The notes under the pieces are model-generated. The model searched no databases, was not told the DNA's origin, and was given only the letters and a program-made list of their open reading frames with translations. Source: Alistipes sp. (GTDB lineage: Bacteria; Bacteroidota; Bacteroidia; Bacteroidales; Rikenellaceae). From it: a stretch of DNA of 36,557 nucleotides. Of this stretch, positions 14,514-24,420 are shown piece by piece. Location: NCBI GenBank assembly GCA_017555105.1, contig JAFZHB010000013.1, forward strand, positions 1 through 36,557, written 5' to 3'. Positions within the stretch are counted from its first letter, which is position 1, and every line of letters begins with the position of its first letter. The position numbers and the translations under genes were made by a program.

Positions 14514-16646
14514 TTACTCTGCCAGGATCTCCAGCATCTTGATAGCTGCTACCGAAACCTTCGTACCGGGGCCGAAGATAGCGGCTGCACCATCGCGATA
14601 GAGCTGATCGTAGTCCTGAGCGGGAATCACACCACCAACAACGACGATGATATCCTCACGACCCAGTTTCTTCAGCTCATCGATGATCTGCGGAACGAGC
14701 GTCAGGTGACCGGCGGCCAGCGACGACACACCTACGATGTGTACATCGTTCTCCACAGCCTGCTTAGCAGCCTCAGCGGGAGTCTGGAACAACGGGCCCA
14801 TATCCACGTCGAAGCCGATATCGGCATAACCCGTAGCAACCACCTTGGCACCACGATCGTGACCGTCCTGACCCAGCTTCGCAATCATGATGCGGGGCTG
14901 ACGACCCTCCTTCTTAGCAAACTCGGCGCACATCTCCTTGGCGCGCTCGAAACTCTCGTCGTTTTTCACTGCTGAACTATAAACACCTGAAATGGAACGA
15001 ATAACAGCCTTGTAGCGACCTACTACAACCTCGCAAGCATCCGAGATCTCGCCGAGCGTAGCGCGCACCTTGGCAGCCTCAACGGCCAGCTCGAGGAGGT
15101 TACCCTCACCCGTCTTCACGCACTCCGTGATAGCGGCCAGTGCCTTATCTACGGCAGCCTGATCGCGGTTAGCGCGCAGCTCCTGCAGACGCTTCACCTG
15201 GCTCTCGCGTACAGCCGTGTTATCCACAGCCAGGATATCGATCGGAGCCTCCTTCTCCAGGCGGTACTCGTTCAGACCGATGATCTTCTGCTCACCCGAG
15301 TCGATGCGAGCCTGCGTGCGGGCCGAAGCCTCCTCGATACGCATCTTCGGAATACCCGTCTCGATGGCCTTAGCCATACCGCCGAGCTTCTCTACCTCCT
15401 GGATGTGCTCCCAAGCCTTGTGTGCAATCTCGTTCGTCAGCGTCTCTACATAGTACGAACCAGCCCACGGATCGACCTGACGGCATACCGAGGTCTCCTC
15501 CTGGATGTAGATCTGCGTGTTACGAGCAATACGCGCCGAGAAGTCGGTCGGCAGTGCGATAGCCTCGTCCAGAGCGTTCGTGTGGAGCGACTGCGTGTGA
15601 CCCAAAGCGGCACCCATAGCCTCGATAGCCGTACGAGCCACATTGTTGAACGGATCCTGCTCCGTGAGCGACCAACCCGAGGTCTGCGAGTGGGTACGCA
15701 GTGCCAGCGACTTGGGATTCTTCGGCTCGAACTGCTTCACGATCTTCGCCCAGAGCATACGCGCAGCACGCATCTTGGCGATCTCCATGAAGTGGTTCAT
15801 ACCGATAGCCCAGAAGAACGACAGACGCGGTGCGAAGGCATCCACCGACATACCGGCGTTGATACCTGCGCGGAGGTACTCCAAACCGTCGGCCAGCGTG
15901 TAAGCCAGCTCGATGTCGGCCGTAGCACCGGCCTCCTGCATGTGGTAACCCGAAATCGAGATCGAGTTAAACTTCGGCATATGCTTCGAGGTATACTCGA
16001 AGATGTCGGCGATGATTCGCATCGAGAACTCGGGCGGATAGATATAGGTGTTACGCACCATGAACTCCTTGAGGATATCGTTCTGGATCGTACCTGCCAG
16101 CTGATCGAGCGTAGCACCCTGCTCCAGACCGGTTACGATGTAGAAGGCCAGAACGGGCAACACGGCACCATTCATGGTCATCGACACCGACATACGATCG
16201 AGCGGAATACCGTTGAAGAGGACCTTCATATCCTCTACCGAGCAGATCGACACACCGGCCTTACCCACATCACCCACTACACGCGGGTGGTCAGCATCGT
16301 AACCACGGTGCGTAGCCAGGTCGAATGCCACCGACAGACCCTTCTGACCGGCAGCCAGGTTGCGGCGATAGAAGGCGTTCGACTCCTCGGCCGTCGAGAA
16401 ACCTGCATACTGACGGATCGTCCAGGGACGCATTACATACATCGTCGAATAGGGACCACGCAGAAACGGAGCCACACCTGCTGCATAGTTCAGGTGCTCC
16501 ATGCCGGCCAAATCCTCAGCCGTGTACATTCCCTTCACGGGAATCTGCTCAGCGGTGATCCAAGGCTGCTTCTCCTCGCAAGCCTTCTTGCTGCAGCAAG
16601 CCTGTGCCGCAGCGTCATATTTCAGTTCAGAAAATTTCGCTCTCAT
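14514..16646 (-). CDS. mutB: Methylmalonyl-CoA mutase, large (catalytic) subunit
   Basis: This 710-residue adenosylcobalamin enzyme interconverts succinyl-CoA and (R)-methylmalonyl-CoA, the key carbon rearrangement on the way from succinate to propionate. The TIM-barrel domain begins near residue 40 and carries [28 protein letters not shown], the conserved substrate-binding block. The C-terminal cobalamin domain has the base-off signature GQDGHDRG, with D594 and H596 as the cobalt-ligating pair, followed by [14 protein letters not shown]. The N-terminal leader has an unusual cysteine cluster, ACCSKKAC (C17, C18, C23). The gene follows mutA by 2 nt, implying coupled translation. Confidence 0.96.
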   Translation of the reverse strand: MRAKFSELKYDAAAQACCSKKACEEKQPWITAEQIPVKGMYTAEDLAGMEHLNYAAGVAPFLRGPYSTMYVMRPWTIRQYAGFSTAEESNAFYRRNLAAGQKGLSVAFDLATHRGYDADHPRVVGDVGKAGVSICSVEDMKVLFNGIPLDRMSVSMTMNGAVLPVLAFYIVTGLEQGATLDQLAGTIQNDILKEFMVRNTYIYPPEFSMRIIADIFEYTSKHMPKFNSISISGYHMQEAGATADIELAYTLADGLEYLRAGINAGMSVDAFAPRLSFFWAIGMNHFMEIAKMRAARMLWAKIVKQFEPKNPKSLALRTHSQTSGWSLTEQDPFNNVARTAIEAMGAALGHTQSLHTNALDEAIALPTDFSARIARNTQIYIQEETSVCRQVDPWAGSYYVETLTNEIAHKAWEHIQEVEKLGGMAKAIETGIPKMRIEEASARTQARIDSGEQKIIGLNEYRLEKEAPIDILAVDNTAVRESQVKRLQELRANRDQAAVDKALAAITECVKTGEGNLLELAVEAAKVRATLGEISDACEVVVGRYKAVIRSISGVYSSAVKNDESFERAKEMCAEFAKKEGRQPRIMIAKLGQDGHDRGAKVVATGYADIGFDVDMGPLFQTPAEAAKQAVENDVHIVGVSSLAAGHLTLVPQIIDELKKLGREDIIVVVGGVIPAQDYDQLYRDGAAAIFGPGTKVSVAAIKMLEILAE

Positions 16647-16648
16647 AA

Positions 16649-18484
16649 TTAGATTCCCATCTCTTTAAGGTAGTACTTCAACGTATCGAGCACATTCGAC
16701 TTCACGCTGATGAAGTTCGTAATGCCCTGTGCCTCGAGCTCCGGCGTGCATGCGGGAGCACCGGCAACCACCAGGATAGCCTTGCCACCCAGCAGTTCCT
16801 TCACCTTCGGAGCAACCTCGGCGTAGTCGTCGTCCGAAGCGCAGACAACCACGATCTCGGCCTTCGAAGCCAACGCAGCCTCAACGCCCTCCTCAACCGA
16901 CTTGAAGAAGGTATTGTCGATAACGCGGATACCGGCGCAACCGAAGAAGTTGCACGAGAACTGTGCGCGGGCGCGTGCCATACCGAGCGAACCGCAGGTC
17001 AGCATAAATGCCTTCGGCTCCTTGCCCGAGCGATCTACCTCCAGACGCATCTGCTCGAAGGCCATCGCACCGCGGTATGCATTGAGGAGATTACCCTCCT
17101 TCACATCGCGCTCTACCGACTCCATCGTGATCTCCTCACCGGCAACCTCCGTGAAGTTGGGGAACTGGTTAGCACCCAGCAGAATCTGACGGCGCGTAGC
17201 GATGTTCTTATCCTTCTGTGCAGCCGAAGCCTCGATCTTCTCCTTGATCGTGCCTGCCTCGTAAGCGGCAGCGTAACCGCCCTGCTCCTCCAAAGCGAGG
17301 AAGAGCTTCCAAGCCTCAGCAGCGATCGAAGCGGTGAGGTTCTCGATGTAGTACGAACCACCGGCCGGGTCAACAACCTGGTCGAAGTGCGACTCGTGCT
17401 TCAGGAGCAGCTCCACATTGCGAGCAATGCGCTTCGAGAACTCGTCGGGCTTGGTGTAGGCAGCGTTGAAGGGAACAACCTCCAGCGAGTGAACACCGGC
17501 GATCGTAGCCGACATAGCCTCGGTCGTGCCGCGCAGCATGTTTACATAGGGGTCGTAAACGCTCTGGTTCCAGCGCGAGGTCTCGGCGTGGATCAGCATC
17601 TTGGCCGAGCAAAGCTTCTCCGGCTCATAGCCCTTCACAATGTTAGCCCACAGCATACGGGCAGCGCGGAACTTGGCGATCTCCATGAAGTAGTTCGACG
17701 AAACCGAGAACGAGAAACGGATTGCACGAGCAGCCTCGTCAACCGTCAGACCGGCATCGGTCAGACGCGCCATGTACTCCTGACCTGCCGAGAGGGCGAA
17801 AGCCAACTCCTCGACGATCGTCGAACCAGCGTTTCCGAAGATCTGTGCGCTTACCGTAACGATGCGTACATGCTTCCAAGCCGAAGCCTTCTTCACGAGG
17901 GCAGCCACCTTCTCCAGGCAGCAGTTGCAGAGCGTACCCTTCTTCGAGAGGCCCTTAACGATCGGGTCGATCACAAACGAGATGTGAGCATCCTCGATGC
18001 CCTCCTTCTCGAGCTTTGCCAGCACGAGCTCGGCTACCTCGCCAACGCCCTCACCACAGAAGACGATGTCGATTGCCGGAATCGTGATACCGGCCAGCAG
18101 CGTGTCGATATCCTCGGCCGTCAGCTTCTCGCAACCGCAGTTGCAGAAACCGAGCGAATCAACGCCCGAGTTGAGCAACTGCAGAGCCTCGGCATTTGCC
18201 GAAGCCGGCGTAGTGATCTGCACCGTCTGATGAATACGCCACTCGTTGTTCTTGTGCGTGCCGCGTACGAAGGGGAACTCACCCGCCTCGCTACCCAAAA
18301 ACTCGATGCCCTCGAGGTTCTCGGCACGGTAGTAGGGACGCAGGTTGAAGCCCTCGCCCGTACGCCATACCAGCTTACGCTCGTAGTCGGCACCCTTCAG
18401 GTCTGCCGTAATCACCTCCTCCCACATCTCGGTCGAGACGGCGGGAAATTCGGCGAACAGCTTTTCAGATTTGGTATTTGCCAT
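16649..18484 (-). CDS. mutA: Methylmalonyl-CoA mutase, small subunit
   Basis: This 611-residue partner of MutB forms the heterodimer. The N-terminal region ([27 protein letters not shown]) and barrel segments match the small subunit. The C-terminal domain has the flavodoxin-like fold but lacks the DxHxxG cobalamin motif, as expected for a non-catalytic subunit. Two cysteine-rich insertions are notable: C114-C116-C118 (FCNCGCEKL) and C186-C188-C189 (LCNCCLEK), with C143 between them. I do not recall these as family features. The gene is first in the mutAB operon. No epimerase or decarboxylase gene lies nearby. Confidence 0.94.
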   Translation of the reverse strand: MANTKSEKLFAEFPAVSTEMWEEVITADLKGADYERKLVWRTGEGFNLRPYYRAENLEGIEFLGSEAGEFPFVRGTHKNNEWRIHQTVQITTPASANAEALQLLNSGVDSLGFCNCGCEKLTAEDIDTLLAGITIPAIDIVFCGEGVGEVAELVLAKLEKEGIEDAHISFVIDPIVKGLSKKGTLCNCCLEKVAALVKKASAWKHVRIVTVSAQIFGNAGSTIVEELAFALSAGQEYMARLTDAGLTVDEAARAIRFSFSVSSNYFMEIAKFRAARMLWANIVKGYEPEKLCSAKMLIHAETSRWNQSVYDPYVNMLRGTTEAMSATIAGVHSLEVVPFNAAYTKPDEFSKRIARNVELLLKHESHFDQVVDPAGGSYYIENLTASIAAEAWKLFLALEEQGGYAAAYEAGTIKEKIEASAAQKDKNIATRRQILLGANQFPNFTEVAGEEITMESVERDVKEGNLLNAYRGAMAFEQMRLEVDRSGKEPKAFMLTCGSLGMARARAQFSCNFFGCAGIRVIDNTFFKSVEEGVEAALASKAEIVVVCASDDDYAEVAPKVKELLGGKAILVVAGAPACTPELEAQGITNFISVKSNVLDTLKYYLKEMGI

Positions 18485-18539
18485 AACTGTTTTTTAGTTA
18501 ATATTTTGTTAGGTTTTGCTGTCGTGCTATAAATCTCGG

Positions 18540-18547
18540 TAAAGGTA
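18540..18547 (-). promoter_or_regulatory. Weak candidate -7 box of mutAB
   Basis: On the minus strand TACCTTTA differs from TAnnTTTG at the last base and would give a leader of about 50 nt. No clear -33 box is seen. The rest of the 226-nt gap to the next gene shows only the terminator at 18655. Confidence 0.3.
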
Positions 18548-18654
18548 CGAAATATTTCACAATTCACCGCTCACAATTCGTAATTATTTTAAGGATTATT
18601 TCGATGAATCCATATCTTCGTAAGCATATCTAACAAAAACGCTACATCTGCCCA

Positions 18655-18691
18655 CAAAAACAGCCAAGCTCTTGTGTGAGAGCTTGGCTGT
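18655..18691 (-). terminator. Terminator of the FISUMP gene
   Basis: On the minus strand a perfect 13-bp stem (ACAGCCAAGCTCT with AGAGCTTGGCTGT, 6-nt loop) is followed by TTTTG, 20 nt after the stop codon. Confidence 0.88.
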
Positions 18692-18710
18692 CTGTCTCGG
18701 ATCTAGACCC

Positions 18711-20186
18711 TTATTTGGTCACAGGGCGAATCGGCAGACCGATCTTACGCTCATGCGTACCGACTCCGACGAAATTCTCCATAACAAGGATTGCATCTGC
18801 ATCGTAATAGTGCGAATCCTTCGACGGGGTTGAAGCCCAATAGCGGCCCTGCCGATGCATCGAGGTCGGATAAGGATCCGACGACGAAGAGTTAATTTGA
18901 CCCGCAGCCGGCAGGAAAATGTAGTTACCGTTGATCTTGCTGGTCGCCTTGCAACCTCGAATGCGACCCAGGTAGGTCCACTCGAAGGTGCAGTTATCCA
19001 CCAGCTCCTGGAACTGCGTCTTGGTCGGAGTGTACCACCCCTCGCCCCAATAGGCCGTTGCGGCATCGTAGGCTGCGCTTCCGGCAATACCGCTCATCCA
19101 GCGGCCGCTTGTCTTGTTCTTCGATGACTCCTTATCCGTGATGGGGGTCACCTCACCCCACGAGAAGAGCAATCCGTGCTGCTCCGTAGCCGTTGCGCCT
19201 ACATTGCAGGTTGCCCACTTCGTACCCGACGGCAGCCCCAGATCAACCCACTGATGGCCGTTGGTCTCGCCTTGATGCGGAGTCGAAATCATATTCTTTG
19301 CTACCGCCACGGGACGAACGGCATAGCCCGACGAGCGCTCACCGACGCCCATCTCGCCCAGCGCACCTCCGAAGTGGTATTGGTGTGCACCGGTATTCCA
19401 TTGATCCTGCAGTGGGGTCGAAGTCCAATACAAGCCGCAGGTGCTGCCCTCATCCAACACAGTACCATCCTTCGAGCCCGTTGCAGGCAGGAAGATGGAC
19501 TCTTTGTTCAGCGTACTGGTCAACTTTGCGCCCCAACGGCCACCCTCCTGCACATAATCCCAATTGCAGTAATAAACCAACTCATCGAACTCGGCCTTGG
19601 TCGGCATGCGCCAGCCAGTGCCCCATTTAGCCGCAGCTACATCGCTGGCCTCATTACCCGAAACATCTTGGGCGCTCTTTTTATAGTATTTGCTATTCGC
19701 TGCATCGTACGAACTCTTCGTAGCCACCTCGCCCCACGCGTAGTGACGGCCAGGCTGCGCGGGTGCCGTAGCATCGACATTGCAGGTCGCCCAAAGCGTA
19801 CCCGACGGCAGACCCAAATCGACCCACTCGTGGTTGTTGATCTTACCGCGCTTGGCATACTCCTGGGGCTGCATTAAGCCCATCGTCGGAGCGATGCTAC
19901 CACCCGAACGCTCCGACTGCGCGGCCGCAGGCTGCTTCGCGGGTTGTGCCGCAGGTGCAGCTTGAGATGCTTGAGGAGCTTCCGGCTCGGGTTGCGCCTG
20001 AGCAGGGCTCTCTTTCGCGGGCGATCCCTTGAGTCGATTCAGACCCTTTTGAATACCATCTTCAACACCCTTCTCGACCTCTTTTTCGATCGCCTTTCCT
20101 ACCTTCTTCAGGAAACTTTGGGCATTTGCCTCGACCATACCGCCAGAGAGCAGCACAGCGAGCATCATAAGCAAAATCTTTTTCAT
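18711..20186 (-). CDS. Secreted protein with two FISUMP domains
   Basis: The 491-residue product has a Sec signal peptide (residues 1-22, cleavage after VEANA) and then a charged amphipathic segment (24-54, rich in Lys/Glu). An Ala/Pro/Gln linker (55-95) follows. Two tandem copies of the Fibrobacter succinogenes major paralogous (FISUMP) domain come next, at about 119-295 and 311-490. Each copy opens with H-x-WVDLGLPSGT-x-WATCNV, has a WG.GW..PTK block, and ends with a G..IRPV or GYAVRPV strand. The fold is C-type-lectin-like or formylglycine-enzyme-like by general knowledge of the family; the function is unknown. No Bacteroides type IX sorting tail is seen. It is transcribed alone from a canonical promoter. 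Confidence 0.85.
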   Translation of the reverse strand: MKKILLMMLAVLLSGGMVEANAQSFLKKVGKAIEKEVEKGVEDGIQKGLNRLKGSPAKESPAQAQPEPEAPQASQAAPAAQPAKQPAAAQSERSGGSIAPTMGLMQPQEYAKRGKINNHEWVDLGLPSGTLWATCNVDATAPAQPGRHYAWGEVATKSSYDAANSKYYKKSAQDVSGNEASDVAAAKWGTGWRMPTKAEFDELVYYCNWDYVQEGGRWGAKLTSTLNKESIFLPATGSKDGTVLDEGSTCGLYWTSTPLQDQWNTGAHQYHFGGALGEMGVGERSSGYAVRPVAVAKNMISTPHQGETNGHQWVDLGLPSGTKWATCNVGATATEQHGLLFSWGEVTPITDKESSKNKTSGRWMSGIAGSAAYDAATAYWGEGWYTPTKTQFQELVDNCTFEWTYLGRIRGCKATSKINGNYIFLPAAGQINSSSSDPYPTSMHRQGRYWASTPSKDSHYYDADAILVMENFVGVGTHERKIGLPIRPVTK

Positions 20187-20209
20187 AGGTACAATGTTTA
20201 CATTCAGAA

Positions 20210-20240
20210 CAAAATTAGTAATTTGACCAGCAACGACAAA
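20210..20240 (-). promoter_or_regulatory. Promoter of the FISUMP gene
   Basis: On the minus strand TTTG (20240-20237), 19 nt, then TAATTTTG (20217-20210) is an exact Bacteroidota-type promoter. The leader would be about 20 nt. Confidence 0.75.
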
Positions 20241-20501
20241 ATTTTACGCCGATTATTTTTCAACCAAAAATAAACAAGCCTTTTAGAGTAGTTTTCAACC
20301 ATTATTCTCCCAATTTTACATTTTTGCAAAATTTGAAAAATTCAGCAACTCGACGATTTTTCGCACCACTTTCTCGAAAAACAACCGCAAAAATCGCCCA
20401 CACCCTCAAAAAACAACCCTATTTTCCCGAAAAACAGCATAAAAATCAGCCAAAGAGCGAAAAAACTCCATTTTTGACATACAACGAAAAAAGAAAACTT
20501 T

Positions 20502-20509
20502 TATCTTTG
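20502..20509 (+). promoter_or_regulatory. Promoter (-7 box) of glnN
   Basis: TATCTTTG is an exact -7 match, giving a leader of about 28 nt to the ATG at 20541. The nearest TTTG (20473-20476) is 25 nt upstream, longer than usual, so a poor -33 or an activator may be involved. Confidence 0.55.
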
Positions 20510-20540
20510 CGGAAAAGAATTCACAAACCCAATAAAGAAC

Positions 20541-22721
20541 ATGTCATCACTGCTCCGTTTTAAGATGGTCGACGCGGCCATCAACCACACCGCTGTAGAG
20601 GTTACACCCCCCAAAGGTCGTCCCTCGGACTACTTTGGTGCAAAGGTCTTTTCGCAGGCCGCCATGCGCAAGTACCTCGATAAACAGACCTACGAGGTGC
20701 TCTCCAACACAATGGAGAATGGCACGCCGCTCACGCGAGAGGTGGCAGACTCGATTGCTGCCGGCATGCGTCAATGGGCACTGGAGAATGGTGCTGACCA
20801 CTACACCCACTGGTTTCAGCCGCTGACGGGCGGTACGGCCGAGAAGCACGACGCCTTCGCCCAGCCCGACGGCTTTGGAGGGGTGATTGAAGAGTTCTCG
20901 GGCAAGCTGCTCGTACAGCAGGAGCCCGACGCCTCGTCGTTCCCCAACGGCGGTATTCGCAACACCTTCGAGGCGCGCGGTTATTCGGCTTGGGATCCCA
21001 CCTCACCCGCCTTCATTGTCGATTCAACGCTCTGTATTCCGACCGTATTCATCGCCTACACGGGCGAGGCGCTCGACTACAAAGTACCCCTGCTGCGCTC
21101 GATCTCGGCCGTAGACAAGGCTGCGACGGAGGTGTGCCGCTACTTCGACCGCAATGTATCGAAGGTACACACCTATTTAGGATGGGAGCAGGAGTACTTC
21201 CTCGTCGACGAGAGCCTCTGGGCGGTGCGTCCCGACCTGATGCTGACCGGCCGCACGCTGATGGGCCACGAGTCGGCCAAGAACCAGCAGCTCGAGGATC
21301 ACTACTTCGGTGCGATTCCTACGCGTGTGATGGCCTTTATGAAGGAGCTTGAGTATGAGTGTCTGAAGCTCGGTATTCCAGTAAAGACGCGCCACAACGA
21401 GGTAGCGCCCAACCAGTTTGAGCTCGCCCCCGTCTACGAGGAGGCGAACCTGGCCAACGACCACAACCAGCTGCTGATGACCATCATGGATAAGACAGCA
21501 CGCCGCCACCACTTCCGTGTGCTACTCCACGAGAAGCCCTTCAAGGGGATCAACGGCTCGGGTAAGCACAACAACTGGTCGCTCGGCACGGATACGGGCG
21601 TCAACCTGATGAGCCCGGGCAAGACGGCCTCGGAGAACCTGCAGTTCATCACCTTCCTGGTGAATGTCATCTCGTCGGTCTACAAGCACAACGGCCTCTT
21701 GAAGGCAGCCATCATGAGCGCCACGAATGCTCACCGTCTGGGTGCCAACGAGGCTCCGCCGGCAATCATCTCGACCTTCCTCGGTACGCAGGTATCGGCC
21801 GTGCTCGACAAGCTCGCTGCAGCGACCGACGACAAGGCGATCCGCTTCGATGCGAAGGATGTATTCAAGATGAGCGGTATCGCCCACATCCCCACCCTGC
21901 TGCGCGACAACACCGACCGCAACCGCACCTCGCCCTTTGCCTTCACGGGTAACCGCTTCGAGTTCCGTGCTGCGGGCGCTTCGGACAACTGCGCCGAGGC
22001 GATCATCACGCTCAACACGGCATTGGCCGATGAGCTCACGGCCTTCAAGCAGCGCGTCGACGAGAAGATCGAGCGCGGCATGAAAAAAGAGAAGGCGATC
22101 TACGAGGAGCTGAAGGCGATGATCAAGGCCTGCCAGCCGATCCGCTTCGACGGCAACGGCTATTCGGAGGAGTGGCGCGAGGAGGCGAAGCGTCGCGGAC
22201 TGGATTGCGAGACCTCTACGCCGCTGATCTTCGATCGCTACCTCGACGAGCGCACCATCGGCCTCTTCGATCGCACGGGTGTCTACTCGAAGGTGGAGCT
22301 CGAGGCACGCACCGAGGTAAAGTGGGAGACCTATGTTAAGAAGATCCAGATCGAGGGTCGCGTCTTGGGCGATCTGACGATGAACCACATCGTGCCGACT
22401 GCGTCGAACTACGAGGCGATGCTGCTCGATAAGGTCTATAAGATGTCGCACATCCCGGGGCTGAATGCCACCTCGGACATCGCGCTCATCAAGCGCATCC
22501 AGGATCACACGGCCGAGATCGTACGCCTGACCGAAGAGATGACCGAGGCTCGCAAGCGCGCCAACCGCATCGAGGCGATGCGCGAAAAGGCAATCGCCTA
22601 CCACGACACGGTGGAGATCTTCTTCGACGAGATCCGCCACCATGTCGACAAACTCGAGGAGATCGTCGACGACCGTCTCTGGCCGCTGCCGAAGTACCGC
22701 GAGTTGCTCTTCCTGCGCTAA
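20541..22721 (+). CDS. glnN: Type III glutamine synthetase
   Basis: This 726-residue enzyme of the GSIII class makes glutamine from glutamate, ammonium and ATP and forms large double-ring oligomers. The N-terminal GSIII-specific region (SLLRFKMVDAAINH, DYFGAKVFSQAAMRKYL) sets the start. Catalytic-domain motifs include GWEQEYFLVDE (about 214), NEVAPNQFELAPVYEEAN, the ATP-binding GINGSGKHNNWSLG (about 336) and NRTSPFAFTGNRFEFRAAG. The C-terminal helical part (about 500-726) is typical of GSIII and absent from GSI. The length matches Bacteroides GSIII. No glutamate synthase or PII gene is adjacent. GH28 follows 37 nt later without a terminator. Confidence 0.96.
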   Translation: MSSLLRFKMVDAAINHTAVEVTPPKGRPSDYFGAKVFSQAAMRKYLDKQTYEVLSNTMENGTPLTREVADSIAAGMRQWALENGADHYTHWFQPLTGGTAEKHDAFAQPDGFGGVIEEFSGKLLVQQEPDASSFPNGGIRNTFEARGYSAWDPTSPAFIVDSTLCIPTVFIAYTGEALDYKVPLLRSISAVDKAATEVCRYFDRNVSKVHTYLGWEQEYFLVDESLWAVRPDLMLTGRTLMGHESAKNQQLEDHYFGAIPTRVMAFMKELEYECLKLGIPVKTRHNEVAPNQFELAPVYEEANLANDHNQLLMTIMDKTARRHHFRVLLHEKPFKGINGSGKHNNWSLGTDTGVNLMSPGKTASENLQFITFLVNVISSVYKHNGLLKAAIMSATNAHRLGANEAPPAIISTFLGTQVSAVLDKLAAATDDKAIRFDAKDVFKMSGIAHIPTLLRDNTDRNRTSPFAFTGNRFEFRAAGASDNCAEAIITLNTALADELTAFKQRVDEKIERGMKKEKAIYEELKAMIKACQPIRFDGNGYSEEWREEAKRRGLDCETSTPLIFDRYLDERTIGLFDRTGVYSKVELEARTEVKWETYVKKIQIEGRVLGDLTMNHIVPTASNYEAMLLDKVYKMSHIPGLNATSDIALIKRIQDHTAEIVRLTEEMTEARKRANRIEAMREKAIAYHDTVEIFFDEIRHHVDKLEEIVDDRLWPLPKYRELLFLR

Positions 22722-22758
22722 ACAACCGACCAACTACCTAACCTGAAAACCTTAATCC

Positions 22759-24336
22759 ATGAAAAAAACTGTTTTGCTCTTGCTGGGATTGCTCGTGGGC
22801 AGCTTCGCAACCATCGCGGCTGAGCATCGCATTCCGACGCGCAACGAGGTGGGTCGCGATGCCATGCCTGCCGAGATCGCTCCGATCGAGGCTCCCTTCT
22901 ACATGCCGCAGCTCCAGAAGCCCCACTTCCCCGACTACACGGTGCGTATCAAGCCGCCCACGAGCCGAAAGATGGCCACACAGCGTATTCAAGAGGCGAT
23001 CGATAAGACCTCGGAGCGTGGTGGTGGCAAGGTGGTGATGGCTGCCGGCGTGTGGTATTCGGGGCGCATCACCTTGAAGAGTAATGTCGAGCTCCACACC
23101 GAGGAGGGGTGCGTCGTGCGCTTCAGCGGTGAGATCGAGGACTACCTCCCCGCCGTCTTCACGACGAACGAGGGTGTCGAGGTGACCTCGCTTGGTGCCT
23201 GCATCTACGCCCACCACGCCGAGAATATCGCTCTGACGGGTAAAGGAGTCTTCATTGGCCCGACGAGCGGCTCGATCAAGGAGCGTCAGGTGAAATTTGC
23301 TGTCGAGGAGATCGACATCCACACCCCCGTCGAGGAGCGCATCTACGACGGTCGTGACGGCGGACAGGTCTTCCTGCCGACCTTCTTCGGTCCGATCGAG
23401 TGCCGCAATGTCTATCTGGAGGGGGTCCGCTTCGAGCGTGGCTTCTTCTGGAACATCGCGCCGGTCTACTGCGAGGATATGATCATTCGCGGTGTGCATG
23501 TCTCTTCGGTGGGTATTCCGCGCGGCGATGGGGTCGATATCACCTGCTGTAAAAATGTCTTGATCGAGTACTCGACGATGGACTGCGGCGACGACAACTT
23601 CGCCATGAAGGGTGGCCGCAACGAGTACGGCTACGAGCGCAACCGCGCCTCGGAGAACATCGTCATGCGTCACTGCCTCACGCTGGGTGGCCACGGCGGT
23701 ATCACGATCGGCTCGGAGACGGCCGGCTGGATTCGCAACCTCTACACGCACGACTGCGTCTTCGACGGCACGCAGATCGGCATTCGCTTCAAGACGCGTC
23801 GACCGCGCTCGGGTGGTGGCGAGAACCTCTACTACGAGCGTATCCGCATGCGCACCACGAAGGAGGCGATCTGCTGGGATATGCTCGGCAACCCCGCCTG
23901 GACGGGCGAACTCGCCGCACGCCTTCCCGAGCGTAAGTGGACGACCCTCACCCCCGCCTTCCGCGGCATTTCGATCCGCGACATCATCGTGGAGGATTGC
24001 CGCGAGTTTATCAAGATGACCGCTATTCCCGAGAGCCCCGTGCGCTTCCTCTCGATCGAGAACGCCACCGTCGGCTCAACCCAGAGCGAGGCCGATGCGA
24101 AGGATCCGCGCCGCCAGACCCTCATGCAGCTGCACGATGTCGATGGCATGACGCTGCGCAACCTCACGGTTACCGCTCCGAAACAGCGCATCGCGATTCT
24201 CGACGGTCGCAACCTCCTCTTCGAGGGGGTGACGCTTGCCCCCGAGAGCACCCCTGCGGTGGAGATCAAGGGCGAGAAGAGCACCCACATTCGCTTTGCC
24301 GCCTGCGAGAAAGGGCTCGAGCAGTACAACCGATAG
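22759..24336 (+). CDS. Secreted glycoside hydrolase family 28 (polygalacturonase-like)
   Basis: The 525-residue product has a Sec signal peptide (about 1-21, ending TIAA). A right-handed parallel beta-helix follows, starting with IQEAIDKTSERGGGKVVMAAGVW. GH28 catalytic elements are present: D257/D260 in RGDGVDI, the DD pair at 278-279 in CGDDNFAMK, GHG around H312 and RFK at 343-345. It would hydrolyse alpha-galacturonide linkages in pectin or a related uronide; exo- versus endo-action cannot be read. No SusCD pair, sulfatase or other pectinase is beside it, so it is not in a visible polysaccharide utilization locus. It follows glnN by 37 nt, so read-through expression is likely. Confidence 0.9.
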   Translation: MKKTVLLLLGLLVGSFATIAAEHRIPTRNEVGRDAMPAEIAPIEAPFYMPQLQKPHFPDYTVRIKPPTSRKMATQRIQEAIDKTSERGGGKVVMAAGVWYSGRITLKSNVELHTEEGCVVRFSGEIEDYLPAVFTTNEGVEVTSLGACIYAHHAENIALTGKGVFIGPTSGSIKERQVKFAVEEIDIHTPVEERIYDGRDGGQVFLPTFFGPIECRNVYLEGVRFERGFFWNIAPVYCEDMIIRGVHVSSVGIPRGDGVDITCCKNVLIEYSTMDCGDDNFAMKGGRNEYGYERNRASENIVMRHCLTLGGHGGITIGSETAGWIRNLYTHDCVFDGTQIGIRFKTRRPRSGGGENLYYERIRMRTTKEAICWDMLGNPAWTGELAARLPERKWTTLTPAFRGISIRDIIVEDCREFIKMTAIPESPVRFLSIENATVGSTQSEADAKDPRRQTLMQLHDVDGMTLRNLTVTAPKQRIAILDGRNLLFEGVTLAPESTPAVEIKGEKSTHIRFAACEKGLEQYNR

Positions 24337-24355
24337 GCAGCCGACTTATCCACAA

Positions 24356-24403
24356 AAAAAATAGGTTTAATAGGGGTCAAATCCTATTAAACCTATTTTA
24401 TTT
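24356..24403. terminator. Bidirectional terminator between GH28 and NhaC genes
   Basis: A perfect 15-bp stem (AATAGGTTTAATAGG with its complement, 8-nt loop) is flanked by an A-run on the left and TTTTATTT on the right, between convergent genes. Confidence 0.88.
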
Positions 24404-24420
24404 ATAACTGCTACTCAAAC

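Larger units (their letters stand above)
20187..20540. other. Divergent intergenic region, strongly AT-rich
   Basis: These 354 nt separate the FISUMP gene (minus) and glnN (plus). They hold a promoter for each and a purine/A-rich stretch (about 20330-20500) with many AAAA tracts. An ORF spanning 20324-20563 has the low-complexity composition of chance reading through this DNA, and no gene is supported. Confidence 0.6.

Noticed and set aside
20324-20563. 79-codon ORF before glnN
   Set aside because: It is Lys/Arg-rich chance coding in A-rich promoter DNA and overlaps the glnN start.
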